A DNA stretch of 64,000 bases, from assembly GCA_026874595.1 (NCBI GenBank), contig CM049318.1, positions 9,652,741 to 9,716,740 on the forward strand, written 5' to 3'. Shown here piece by piece: positions 10,051-22,152 of the stretch. A program made the translations under genes and the position numbers. Every line of letters starts with the position of its first letter. Within the stretch, counting starts at the first letter, position 1. The DNA comes from Sipunculus nudus. Its lineage: Eukaryota; Annelida; Sipuncula; Golfingiida; Sipunculidae. Under the pieces are notes generated by a model. That model had not been told where the DNA came from and searched no databases. It saw only the letters and a list, made by a program, of their open reading frames with translations.

Positions 10051-13000
10051 AAGGACGGATAGACGGAAGGACGGACTGACACGGTGATCACTATAGGACA
10101 CCGCTTGTCAAGCGAGGCCCTAATAAGTTCTCATTAATAACTGGTTTAAGATTTGAATTGCAGAATAAACGAACATCTTATTTCTTATTCTGACCTTCAT
10201 ATAAATGAAAGATAAGAATAAGTCCAAGAATAAGAAAAAGAATTAAAGAAAAGATAGAAATAACAAGTATGATCACCATAATGAAAACGACTTGTCACAT
10301 ATGCAGGCATTTTTCACAATATTTTGTATGAAATGCCTGCATCTGGGTTATTTATATAAGGTCTTAATAAAAAGAGTTCAGGACACATTTACCGGTACAT
10401 CAGGTTTTAAACCAGATAGTTTCCTTTTAATCAGGCCTTGAATTACTCGGGAGTCTGGGAGAGCAGTGAAAAATATTAATATACTGGACCTGCCTATTTA
10501 TCGAAAACAGGTAACATGCACTACTTCTGGCGAACAAGGACAAAATCCCTTTTGTATGCATATATGACATGTCTGTTAGCAACAGAGTTGGCGACGCTCG
10601 CTATGGCATGCGATACATGTGTATTATAAGTAAAAGCTTCCGTTTCCCGCTCATCAAGTGGGCTGGGGGGGGGGGGGGGGCACGGGGTAGCGCTTTTATC
10701 ATCAAATACTCGTGTGCAGCCATATAATTGCTCTATTTTCCTTTTACATAGGAAACAAAAACTCAGTAATGTGTCATTTATGAGATAAATAAAAAATAGA
10801 TCCAACGGTTTTTTTTTTATTTTTTAATGTGTTTTTATTAATGAGTCACAGATATCTAAACTAAAAAGCTATAATTTGGTATTTTATATAATAAAATTTT
10901 ATAATTTCAATTCTATATAATATACGAAACACACACATATATTATTTATTTTACATGTTTAAAGAAAAGCATAACTTTCATTAAAAAATTTGATGTTAAA
11001 ACATCAGTTAGCGTAGAACAATTACTGACTAGTGAAGGAGAACAATATCAACAATAGAAAACAAACTTAATATTACTGGAATAATTTATAAATATTGATA
11101 AATATTTTTATAATTTTATTTTATCATAAAATTTATAAATTTTAAATACTTCTGTGTTCTGAAAGCTGACGGTCCATGCAAACAGCAGTGCTTCAACCTC
11201 ACGTCATCTCACTTGAGTCCCCTGACAGCCCCCGCTTTATACGTAACTAATGGTCAAAATCAAATTACTCTAAATGGACCGATCGTCGGAAGCAGGTTTC
11301 TTACGTTTACAGCCTGGCCGTCAAAATACAATTATCATGCCATCAGCGGGTTTGATGGTTCAGTGCGTCAGGTTCACTGCATGGCGATAACGCTTATAGT
11401 GCCAAAATGCTGGATACAAAATGTCGCTATACAAAAATTTAAAAACAAGTATGACAAAAGAGTATGAAGACTCCTGTGAATAGAATAAACATTTAACAAA
11501 TGTTATTTAAACTTAAGCACTGTCTGGACACTTCATTCAGAAGTAACGGGGGTAAGTGATCCCATTCTCATTCTCTTTTTTTGAAGATTGTTTTAGAATT
11601 ATCATGGTAGCAAATTACAATTGTCATCTGTGATTAGTGATTGTTCATATCTGTGACTAGTATCCTTGGGGCTGTAGCATTCTCTTAGTAAAAATTGTCT
11701 CCCAGCAACTGGAATGTGAACCATGATGGAACGGGTTATATATTAATGAAATAGCAATGAAAATACAGTTTCATGTGTTTTGTTCTAACGCCATTATAGA
11801 AGATTATACATCATATGTTAGCGTTTCATCTTTTTATATATAGGAATTTTACTTTGAATCCATGTTTACCAGACTAAGTTGGCTTGGCTGGTACAGGTGT
11901 AGATTTATAAGGGGGCACAGAGCAGGGCATCCTCTTTTTCGACTAAAAAATCTAGGAAATCTAGTACGAATGTGCTAACCTACTCGGCGTATATGTGCAC
12001 TACAGACTTTAAGTGTATAATCAAAGTTGGAGCTCACTATGAACAAAGTAAGGGCGGACTAAATAATGGAGAAAGGTTAATAAGATCCCGAACAGAGACG
12101 TTGCCGACCATCATTCGAGCGCTGCATTAAAAGCCTATCATGAACAAGTGTCATAGATGTGAGGGTCACGTTGACCCGGAGCGTAATTGTCACCGTATTG
12201 CACCGGCTGATGAGAATATGAAATGACACATGAAAAATGTCATGACGTCTGCGTCAAGTGAACGGAGCAATCAGTTCAGAATGTTAAAGAATCTCGGTGT
12301 GTGAGATCAGATAATCATTATTAATATTATTGTTATTATTGTTATTAATACTATTTTTATTACTATTATTAATCGTTTGGGTATTCATTGAAGATACTAC
12401 CTTAACTGTCTCTTTGTTTCAGCATTTTCACGTTAAAAAAATTAGAGAACGACAACAAAGTCTAGATAATTTAATAATCAAAACCAAAATGATAATTCCG
12501 ACAAAGCGGAGGCGAGACCCTCACCCGTGACGACGGGCAGTGACGTCTGCGACAGCCCGGGTACGAGGCGATCAGGGTCGCTGGGAAAAACCCACACTTT
12601 CGCAGGGGTCGTTTCTACTCAAATCGATTCTCCTCCAGGCACTTTGGGACAACTGTCAGACTTTAAAACCAAACTTTGTTACGTTTCCAATAAACATCTC
12701 CTGTTTATATTTCACATGCGCACGATTACAAAATTTTTCTTATACCGTGAAGTCCTAGCCACACTAACACCCATGTTAATGTAATATTCCATTGCCCTCT
12801 TCTCTACATTCATACTTACGCCGCTTGTGAATTGTGAGGCTTGAATTTCATTGCGTTTAAACCCTATCCAGCAGGGTCGAATGCTTGTGAGTCTGCGCAG
12901 TGTGGGAACTACATGTAAATGTCGTGCACAGAAAGAACGGTGTATACATGCTCGTCATCCGACAATGATATCAGACCAGGTGGTCAAAAGATTTCAAGAT

Positions 13001-15651
13001 TGTCCGAGAATGGAAGCGAGAGGCAGTGGTGAATATATACGACAGGGCGGCTCAGAGACCGATGATTTACCTGGTTTATTTTTAGGCTCTAACGTACGTA
13101 GGGCTTATACCTGTTAACACTACAAGAATAGTTAAAGTATCCCTGACGATTTACAAATAATTCTACCTCATGTATCAAAACTTCCACTACTGGAATAAAA
13201 AAACAACAAGAAGAATTTATCAAAGGCTTTGTTTATTTTGTCAAAAACATTTACACATATTTACAAAAAAGTTAACACACCTTAGTATACCTGTTTTTAA
13301 TTCATGCCTCGGTATCTAGGTATTAAACATTTTTGTGCTGATGATTTTGCATACCTCTGCCAACATATAACTAGTTGTTATGTGGAAATTTGAGCAGAAA
13401 CCCAATGCCTGCAAAAAATATAGACGATTGTTGTTCCTCAGTGATGGAAATCATTTCCCGATTTAAAAATTCTTCGCATGTTTCCATTGTTTTACGATTT
13501 GACGGATATACCTTGGTATGTTAAATACGACATTATTCATACTTCAATGTTGTAGGTCAACTATTTTAATTGCATTTTATGTTTTCAATACATTCAGTTC
13601 CTTTCCAAAAATCAAATAGTCTAAATTATTTTTTAAGATTATCTCAATACGTGCTAAGTTGATACAATATATTTGTGTTAGTAAGAACACAAATGCAGTA
13701 TTTTAAAGAAACCGGTAACAAATTAGGAAAGCAGCTTCAGTGAAGATTTGTTGAATAATCCTTTCCAAAAGCGCACTGCACCTAACATTCTTTAGCTGTG
13801 TTTGGGTCTTAAAAGTCAATATTGCTGGTTTTAGGGTAACTCAGCCACACTTTTATCTTTTGAGATGCAGCCAATGCAATATTTTTGGTGATCTAACAAA
13901 CCCAAACATTAGTGTAAATCGCTGCCAACAGATATCGCTAGTGTGGTGGTCGTATTTATTTGGGAAGACGTCATGATATTAAAAATGTTAATACTGAAGT
14001 TTAAAGATCTGTAACATAAATCTATCTGTGATTGATGTGACAAGGGATATCACTTGATTTGACATTTACGGTATATTATATATGCCCCTATGACCAGTGC
14101 GTCTTGTATATTAAAACATCCAATAGAAGAAGAGTAAGAGGAGTGAAGATACATGTATTTCCAAAATCCAAATATGTATGTATGATAATCAATATGATAT
14201 GAAATAGGGCTGTTTATATTCTGTTTATCTGCTACGTCATAGGATGACACCGGAACTAGATCAATCGGAAAGGGCGAATCACGTGATCAATGAACACCAC
14301 GCTACCAACATGATATAAAGCCAAGGTAGTGGCAGAGGCACAGGGCGCAGGCTGTATGAAGATGTTATAACCCAATCATGCCGCTCTGAGGCAGTCCATC
14401 TGTATATTTGCCATGTTTTGTTTTATTTAGAATCCAATTTAGTTAGTTAACCAAAAATGTAGACATGTATATTAAGTACTCATCTTAAAATACCGTACAT
14501 CCATTTGTGCATTGAATTATGGTCCTTCGAAAATGTTTCCGAATATATGTCTTGCTGTAATAATTTAAAACAGTTTGTCAGATTATAAAAGGAGCAAGTG
14601 GACCTGGTGTACTAAACCCTTTCTAAAATACATTTTGTTCAATATGGCACAACTGCTTGCACTAACACTGTCATGTAAGTGAACTAATTAATTACATAAT
14701 AATCAGAGAAAGGGCTAGGTCGCTAAGTAAGTACATCTTTATTACTAACTTACTACAGATAAAATACATATGATATACATATTACATACAAAATAAACAT
14801 GAATATTAATGGCACCTATAACTGAATATAAATACTATATACCGCGCGGTTAAATATACACGTTATTATGCACTTCCAGAATGATGACATAAATCTCTAT
14901 CAGGCACTCATTGTTAATTAGGCTTGTATAATCATCTAGTCCACAGAAATGTACATACAATTTAAAATATATTCTAGCGGAAGTAATCCTGCTTTGAGTG
15001 ATAATTTGTTTATGGAATCAACACCATGGTAGGCTCCGTTATGATCCGTTCATAAATATTATACACATTTGAGTTAAACTATTTCTGATCATTCATCAAA
15101 TATGGACATAACCTGTCATTCTATAAGCCATGCTGTGACGCATAAGTATTTCATTTCACTGAAGTTTCACAACATATTTGGAAAACTTTAATCTATCTTT
15201 CAAGATAAACATGTAAAAAAATCTTGCTACGCATAGACTTTACTGCGTAATTTTATGGTTAAACCCATGTAGTATGGACAGAAACTAAAATCTTCTATTT
15301 AAATCCCTGAATTTTAATGATTTTGATGTGACCATTTTAATCTGTTTCACTGCAGTGTTGCCTGTACCCATTGCACCGTTCTTGTCCGCATGGTCATGGC
15401 CTAACATTGACCCATCTGGTACTGACGGTATAAATTAGTTTGTGCTCTGTGCCCTCAAGGCCTTATCAGTAGCTTCTCCACGGATAAAGGGCGTTCAAAA
15501 TACATGTACCTTAAAAATACCTCCAAGTCCGCAACTTGCTTGGACCAATTGCCAGCACTTTCCCTGTGATAAGTACCATCTAAAATAAGACATTATTCCC
15601 CCAAGCCCAGGTTATCAACAAAGAAGACCAAACTGAGGATGTTATTACGTC
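10051..15651. other. Intergenic DNA between the satellite and the receptor stop codon
   Basis: No recognisable gene. It contains a G-run near 10664-10680, an ATT-rich stretch (12315-12372), and a locally GC-rich patch at 12510-12620. A minus-strand AATAAA near 14736 could serve the receptor transcript, but nothing else marks the 3' end. Open frames at 11213-11467 and 12851-13117 (plus strand) resemble no family I know and lack splice or codon support. Confidence 0.6.
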
Positions 15652-16080
15652 TCAATGAGGTACATTCACAAATATAACCACGGCTGTAGATACGGTAACA
15701 ATAAAGAATATTATGAGCAACATGCGGTCTAAAACTAGCGCCACCATCCGCCATTCTGATTTATAATGATCGTCAGCATCTTTCGTCAGGTGGCGCTGGT
15801 GCAGTTCTTCGTTCATCTGCCTCACGTGCTTCAGAGCCTCAGACATCATGGCGCCGTTTCCGGTTTCTGCGTCCATGTCCGAGAAATCTAACTGTCGTCT
15901 GCTGCGGATTGGTGAATGGTCCCTTGGATGGACTATACTATTTAACAGGACACCGCAGGAGTTCTCGTCAGAGTAGGAATTCCCGCGCTTGGTATCTCGC
16001 CCGGAGTCACGTGAGGAGAACTTGCGTCCACACATATTGCGTTCCCTGTCACCATGACCTTCAGAGCTGTAATCATTGAC
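15652..16080 (-). CDS. nAChR last exon: cytoplasmic loop end, M4, stop
   Basis: Follows a TTTTGCTCAG acceptor in phase 0 and encodes 142 residues plus TGA. The first ~100 residues are a hydrophilic cytoplasmic loop rich in S, D and R. Then 'HYKSEWRMVALVLDRMLLI' leads into the M4 helix, ending IFVNVPH. The amphipathic helix before M4 and the WRxxAxxLDRxxL pattern are diagnostic of nicotinic receptors. The loop contains several serine/arginine stretches that could be phosphorylation sites, which is inference only. Confidence 0.95.
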   Translation of the reverse strand, partial: VNDYSSEGHGDRERNMCGRKFSSRDSGRDTKRGNSYSDENSCGVLLNSIVHPRDHSPIRSRRQLDFSDMDAETGNGAMMSEALKHVRQMNEELHQRHLTKDADDHYKSEWRMVALVLDRMLLIIFFIVTVSTAVVIFVNVPH

Positions 16081-17133
16081 CTGAGCAAAACAGATAACTT
16101 CATTGAAAAAATTTGTGAAGGTTTAGAAATAAAAATAAGTTAAAATATTAAATTAGCAATTCTGATAAACTGGAATTGTTTTGAAATTGTTCAATTATTT
16201 TGCTATTTTATGTGTTGTCTATATATAGGCGTCGTTTCAATCTCGCCTCAACAGCTGGGTCATTTGGATTTTTTGAGTTCTCAATTTGCAGCCAGGTGTC
16301 ATTAAGGTACTGACGTAGCCTGAGTCAGTCTGGTTAGGTGGATAATTGTATTTATATAAGGAAGGCCATGATAAATGATAATTGGTTAGGGATGAGTTGG
16401 TGTTGTGTTCCCTTTAATGACCGTCTGAGGTTATTTAAGTTAGTTACTCCCTGTGGTTATTGTAAAGGTAATTGTCCTAGTTTATATTTCTGGGCTATGC
16501 CTCGTTTTAAGCTTTCAAGCCTGGGTATATTTTAGAGCTGGACAAATTTGTGATTGATCTTTGCCCATCAACATAATACGGACCTACCTATAAAGCAATA
16601 GAACGCAAAAAGACCACAAAGAGGCCTTTAATTTATGTTCTAAACACCAGTCGATCTCGAGTTTGTACATGCAGCTATTTTTTATATATATTAGGAATAT
16701 TAAAATTAATGAAAGATGACATGTACATAATTGTTATAGAAATAAATTAAATAAATGTTTGCAAACTCATAGCAGAGCGAAATGTATGGTGTATAGCCTT
16801 GATAAGAGTGATCACTGAAATTAGATTATTAGGCCGCGGGCACAAAATTAGTCGATTTGTGACGGGAACTAAACTATAAATGTTACAATTGCACAAATCC
16901 AGAATTATAACTGCACATTTATTTACAACTACACAAATAGGAGTCACCTGCACGTTAAAATATACCCTGATACAAATAATATTGCTCAAAAGCCTGACAT
17001 GGCTACTGCTATAGAGAGGACAAGAAAAAGTAGAAAGTTTCTTTCTGTTATCCCCTAAAAGAAAATAAAAAAAATAAACAATATGATGGCGTTTCCGTGG
17101 AAATCTACTATGGTTGCGCATACACAATTATAC

Positions 17134-17137
<4 letters not shown>

Positions 17138-17186
<49 letters not shown>
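17138..17186. repeat. (AT)n microsatellite in the last nAChR intron
   Basis: TA dinucleotide array inside the intron between the candidate loop exon and the final exon. Confidence 0.95.
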
Positions 17187-17188
<2 letters not shown>

Positions 17189-17975
17189 CTTTTTTAACTA
17201 AATACATTATTCTAATAGCATGATATTCATATGTTAAAACATAGAAAGCTTTTTGATCTGCAGTTTTGGAAATTGTTAGGCTCAACTGTATACCAGTGCC
17301 CCTATGTAAGTAAGGAATGCCAGCATAATAGCAAGTAAACCGAAAAAAGCCGGGGAAAAAATCAATCAATTTATCTTAATGTTTGACAATAAATTTGTTC
17401 AAGTGTATATACTGGAGTGGAAGTACATTGACAGGCATATGGACAGAATATATAAACCAGTATAAAGAGTTTACTTTTAAACATAAATAATCAGTAAGGT
17501 GTATTCTAAATGCATTTTCTATATAACAACATACACTTCGCAAGTTTCCTTATCGGAAACTCCTATACAACAAATCATTCACGGGTCGAAGAAACCTATA
17601 GATTATAGTTAAAAATATAAAGGTTTCACATTTTCAACACTTGAACAAGAACAGTTAGAATCACAAAACAATACAATAAAGTTACGCCATACTAGGACCT
17701 TCATTAATGAAGTACAGACAGGAGAAATGTGTGATACAGACATATCCATTGGTTGAATGGTATTTTATCTACGAGTCTTTTAAAGCCATTGTGATTATTA
17801 CATAAGGCGGCAAACAGAACTCAAATCCAGTTCTCGGCTTTGAGTTGAAATGCAAAATATGATCTGTTTTGATAAAATGCCTCTGGTCGCCTGGAGACCA
17901 ATATACGTGACAAAGTGGCGGTAACCGACACACATGCAGGAACTTTTACTACCTTGACAACATTCAGTAACTTAC

Positions 17976-18044
17976 TCCCAGAAACCAGCGGGGACTACGA
18001 GGGTCCGTCGAACACCGGAGACTTGCTCGGATTTTCTCCCGGCG
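17976..18044 (-). CDS. Candidate 69-nt nAChR loop exon
   Basis: On the minus strand an acceptor (ATTAATGCAG) is followed by 23 open codons, RREKIRASLRCSTDPRSPRW then FLG, and a strong GTAAGT donor from 17975. It is phase 0 at both ends, exactly like the exons on either side, so it can be included or skipped without shifting the frame. It would add 23 basic residues to the M3-M4 cytoplasmic loop, the least conserved part of the receptor, so homology can neither confirm nor deny it. It was found only from splice signals, GC content and phase. Confidence 0.5.
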
Positions 18045-18398
18045 CTGCATTAATCATTAACTAAATACAATTATTCTGAATCTATCCAAAGTTCATTGCC
18101 CCCTACCTAAATGTACTTTAGAAATAATATAGAAAAAAAAATGAATTATGAAGGAAAATGATTTTGTTGATACATTATGTATTCAAACATCTTAGCCAAC
18201 TTAAATGGGTAGGATATGACAAACAACAAAAGTTAATGTTTATTGCATAAATTAATGGGCGATGAAACAAAAGTAGAGAAAAATAAAAGCAAAGATATGT
18301 AAGATACAGCTAAAATTATAACTGATTAGTACACCAAATTTCTTTATTTGAGCAACCTTATAAAAACCCTGTATTATAACTATCAGACAACTACCCAC

Positions 18399-18580
18399 CT
18401 TGCTTGACTGTCTTGTCGTTTGGTTCATGCGCACTAGACGAGCAAGCCCGACCAATACCAGCGTGCGTAGCCATCCGGGCACTCTTCCGCCATGTTCCCC
18501 GCTGAAGTGGATCTTCACGATCATCACTGTCATTGCGGACGAGAGCGAAAGGAGCGAGATGGCGGCTCCGAAAAACTGAC
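18399..18580 (-). CDS. nAChR exon: M3 and start of cytoplasmic loop
   Basis: Starts after TTATTAG and completes the glycine codon split with the previous exon. It encodes QFFGAAISLLSLSSAMTVMI (M3), then VKIHFSGEHGGRVPGWLRTL and VLVGLARLVRM. The 'H..G....MPxWxR' pattern after M3 is standard for nicotinic subunits, here with V in place of M. It ends NQTTRQSSK in phase 0 before GTGGGT. The 182-nt length is two split-codon bases plus 60 codons. Confidence 0.93.
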
Positions 18581-19006
18581 CTAATAACGAAATGCGACTT
18601 ATGTAAGCAGCTTTTTATAAAAAGGAGTCATATAAACCAATAAATATTTTTCGTCCATGAAGACACAAAAAGAACATGGAACCAGTGTGTTGCAAATGAC
18701 GTTTTTCGACTCGTAACCCTTTTACTTCTACGCACGTGAAACCAATATCCTTTAGTAACATGTTTTTTTTCTGTTTGTCAATCTTGTACCTCGTTTGCTA
18801 ACAGCTTGTAGATAAACCAGCTTATACATACATCACACAGGCTTAATAAAAAACCCTTCTCAGCAGAAATTCCCTGCAATTCATTCATTTGTTCTCCGAT
18901 CAAGAGCGATCAATCACATAAATTCTACAGATATGACCTGTGAATAGCTGGCTTTAACTGAACAATTCGTATATATTTTATATAAATTTGGTGATATAGA
19001 TATAAA

Positions 19007-19051
<45 letters not shown>

Positions 19052-19071
19052 ATATTTATATATATATATAC
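19007..19071. repeat. Imperfect (AT)n microsatellite
   Basis: TA array interrupted by TG and TT steps, in the intron between the M2 and M3 exons. Confidence 0.92.
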
Positions 19072-19419
19072 ACACTAACACTGTCCAACTGACAGCGGCC
19101 TTCACAAAATGACTCGATTTTAACTGTGTGCTGCATTATTACTTTAATTGTTATTTTCACACATTTCTTGGCAATATACATGTAGAAAATCTGAGCATTT
19201 GAACTAAAACTTGCGCGTGCATTTGCATGGCAATGACCAAGATACGCATTTAAATTTCCAAGAAAACATTATTTTTGAGATTTGGAACGAATTCAACAGC
19301 CTACTTAGACGTATGAAAATTCCTTTTATTTCCTCACACGGGAAAAGATGTAGGTATTCAGTATTTCAGCTGGTAAGTATATCTGACTAGTATGAAAGAT
19401 AAGTATGAGCTTGACTTAC

Positions 19420-19964
19420 CTATGAGGGGAATCACTTCTGACGTCGGTGGAATGGCTTCCGCTATCAGGAGCTGGTAGACCGTCATCGCGAGCAGAACCG
19501 TAACCCCGAGGGAAACTTTCTCTCCTGACTCTGGCGGGAGGCAGAACACAAGTATGCCAATCCCAATAAGGAGTACACAGGGAAACACCAAATTATACGT
19601 AAAAAACATTGGTTTCCGGCGTATGATAATAGTGTACGTGACGTCAACGTAGGGTTCGTTACAACAAGAATAGTACTCCACGTTTCGTTTGGACGGCATC
19701 CCAATTAAGTCCCACTCGCCGCTCTCTATGAATTTTGACAAGTCCCCCGTATCTCCCAGGTTTCTTAAATCTAGCTGGAAGCCGTCGTACGTCCAGCTGC
19801 CGAACTTTAAAGGGCAGCTCTGTTCATCAAACGGGAAGTAGGTGATGTCTATTTTACACGAGCTCTTCAACATGGCCGGGATTATCCACAGCATGTAGCC
19901 GTTAGAATTCACAATCACGTTGGTTCCTTTGAAGATGTCCGTCACTGGCCGCGTCTCATCCACA
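19420..19964 (-). CDS. nAChR large exon: Cys-loop, loop C, M1 and M2
   Basis: A 545-nt exon after CCTTTTTTCAG, with donor GTAAGT, phases 2 and 1. It contains the Cys-loop ([15 protein letters not shown]), loop B tryptophan (GSWTYDG), and loop C with tyrosines and adjacent cysteines ([10 protein letters not shown]). It continues through M1 and M2 ([19 protein letters not shown] then [12 protein letters not shown]). In M2, E at -1', T at 6', L at 9' and E at 20' are those of a cation-selective acetylcholine receptor. All aromatic-box residues expected in this exon are present, so ligand binding as a principal subunit is plausible. Confidence 0.97.
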
Positions 19965-21450
19965 CTGAAAAAGGATATTTACATACACAGGATTATATTT
20001 GGCTTTTGGCTTTAGTTTATAGCGAGAACAGTGGTATTAGGAAAGAACTGGAGTACAGGAGCAAATGCACATTCCTCGATTGATCAGTTCGCTTTGTGTT
20101 TGCTATGTTGAAACAAAGAAAACATACACTTACTCAAACAAATGTATACAAATGTATAAATATATTTATATGTATGTGTGTATGTGCGTGTTACATGTGA
20201 TTTATCAGGCTTAAATGGAAGTCACTGTTGAGGTGATTCAAAAGCGGTATTTTTAAATATTGTATGATTTTTTTGTGTGCATTCTTTTTTAATCTTTAAA
20301 GTAATTGTTTTTCATGGAAGTAGATGTAAGCCTTTCTGCTTGCTCTGGTGTTTACTTGAAAGTTATGCAGATCAATTATGAACAGTATAATTTTCCGTTA
20401 TTAAGTACTTTTTTAGTTTTATGTCCAGAACGGAATAAAAAGGATTATACAATATGGTATAATTTTGTTGTTACAACTTCAAATTTTATTACAACATAAT
20501 TTGTAATCATTATTAATGAACAAAATTCATCCAAACAGATCTTGGATTCAGCGACATTTGAAATTTGTAGAATCCAGTTTGAAAGTAGTCGATAAATGAG
20601 AGGTCAGTATTAAAATAGTGCTCCTCATTTTATTTTATCTATTCATGGTGGTAGATATGAATTTAAATTTATTACAGTAAAACCTGTAATAATGGTCTCA
20701 GTATGCAAATGTATGTCCTGAAAGATTTGACAAACATTTTGGTAATAATAACATGCGACATAATATATGAAAGGATATATGAAAGAATATAAGAGAATAT
20801 TATGAATTTAGAAACCAAAATAATGTCTGGTCTCCTGGCCATCCCTTATTGATTTTTAGAAGATTTTATTAAAGAGGAGAGGGGGATCACTCATTTATTC
20901 AGGCTTTGAGGGAAAAGCGAGGGTTGGCGATACAGAGACGCGAGGCGGAAGTCACCAAGCCTAAAAGATATATAGCACTAGTTGTTATTATCATGGGGAG
21001 CGCCTGAGGCCGTCTCCTCAATCTGCCTGAGGATGGCATGTCAATGGCGTCTCCATAAAAGAAATCAAGAACGTCGGGGACATAACAGAAGGAAATGGCG
21101 GGCATGCCGTGTAACCCGGTGTAATGACTCCTTAGTCAAATAACAGCTACAGAGGACTCGTTGAATAAACATTTATTAACTATCAAATTATTGCTAATAC
21201 CATTTCATTTTAAATTTACCAAACACTAACAAGAACCATATAAGGTCTCGGTATATACATAGGTTGCCACATTGATGGAGGTCTGATCCCTAAGTGACAA
21301 TTAATAGTGTCCATGCGGGGCTAATTAGGTAACACTTGATATTTGAATCAGGTGCACACGGCAGACATTTGGTAAATTCTGTGACAATGCCGGACTCTAA
21401 ATCCGTCTTATGACCACAGATCCCCGGGAAATGATTGAGACATTACCAAC

Positions 21451-21560
21451 CTGTTATACAGGACGATGTCTGGTACCCAGACCCGGTTATAGGGCACGCG
21501 GATGGTCTCCACCCCGTCGTAGTCCGTGGTGTTCCACAGAAAATTAGGATCCGTCCAATG
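21451..21560 (-). CDS. nAChR exon: loops D/A of the ligand-binding domain
   Basis: Begins after TTTTTTACAG in phase 0 and ends in phase 2 before GTTGGT. It reads HWTDPNFLWNTTDYDGVETI, then RVPYNRVWVPDIVLYN. 'WVPDIVLYN' is the classic loop A with its tyrosine, and NTT is a potential N-glycosylation site. A 110-nt exon at this position is the usual architecture in animal nicotinic receptor genes. Confidence 0.95.
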
Positions 21561-22086
21561 CTGTAAAAAAGTCATAGTTAAGTACAGGCAAAATAATTAA
21601 TTTTTCTACGGGACTCTGAGGGCCATTTTTTATCAAAATTTAACGAACGAGACGAAAAACGCGGAATTTGATTTAGTTATCAGGCTTGAAGTAAACGTGC
21701 AACAGGAAGGGATCCAAGCATGTTACAGCAAAAATTAGCAAATAGTACCATCAAGGGTTTATTAATTGCTCCTGTCCCACGACCAAAAAAAATAGCGATT
21801 CCTGAAAAAAATGACTTTTTTTGTTCCGCCTAAGTCTGAGTTATAGCCATAAGCACCAGTTGTTTATAAGAAAAATGACTGCTTGTCACATGTTAACATA
21901 CTTATGTCGAAGGAACTGTACATATACATGCATGGTCGACAGGACTTTCTGAACTCAGGCTGTCCTTATCCTTTCTCCTTCGTAATAAGTAAATGGAAAT
22001 GATGGAGACTATAACAGGCAGAATTAGGACTTGTAGTCCTACATCATCGCACTGGCCTGCCTTGTACATGTTTTATTGTAATGCCT

Positions 22087-22152
22087 TAGATCCAGTTGTG
22101 GCTCTGTCGTAAACACATTTTTTTCTTTACAACAGAGCCACAACTGGGTCTA
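22087..22152. mobile_element. 66-bp palindromic foldback element with 10-bp target duplication
   Basis: The arms 22087-22107 and 22132-22152 pair over 21 bases with one G-T wobble (core CCAGTTGTGGCTCTGT). After one mismatch, GTAAA pairs TTTAC, leaving a 12-nt loop rich in T. The hairpin is flanked directly by the identical 10-mer TGTAATGCCT at 22077-22086 and 22153-22162. Exact abutment of the repeats to the palindrome is what insertion of a tiny foldback or MITE-like element would leave. The lengths also fit a microRNA-type precursor, but the flanking duplication favours insertion. It lies in the 7.2-kb receptor intron. Confidence 0.7.

Noticed and set aside
9150-10091. Series of overlapping minus-strand frames of 60-138 codons
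   Set aside because: All fall in the 145-bp satellite and repeat the same peptide phrases, so they reflect the array rather than genes.
12525-12580. Minus-strand 56-nt segment with acceptor-like and donor-like ends in a GC-rich patch
   Set aside because: Too short to judge, no partner exon, and it lies 3' of the receptor stop codon. Splice-like signals of this quality occur by chance.
20899-21105. Minus-strand 68-codon frame starting with ATG in a receptor intron
   Set aside because: It lies on the receptor strand but matches no part of a nicotinic receptor. The flanking exons already join in phase, and no splice sites frame it convincingly.
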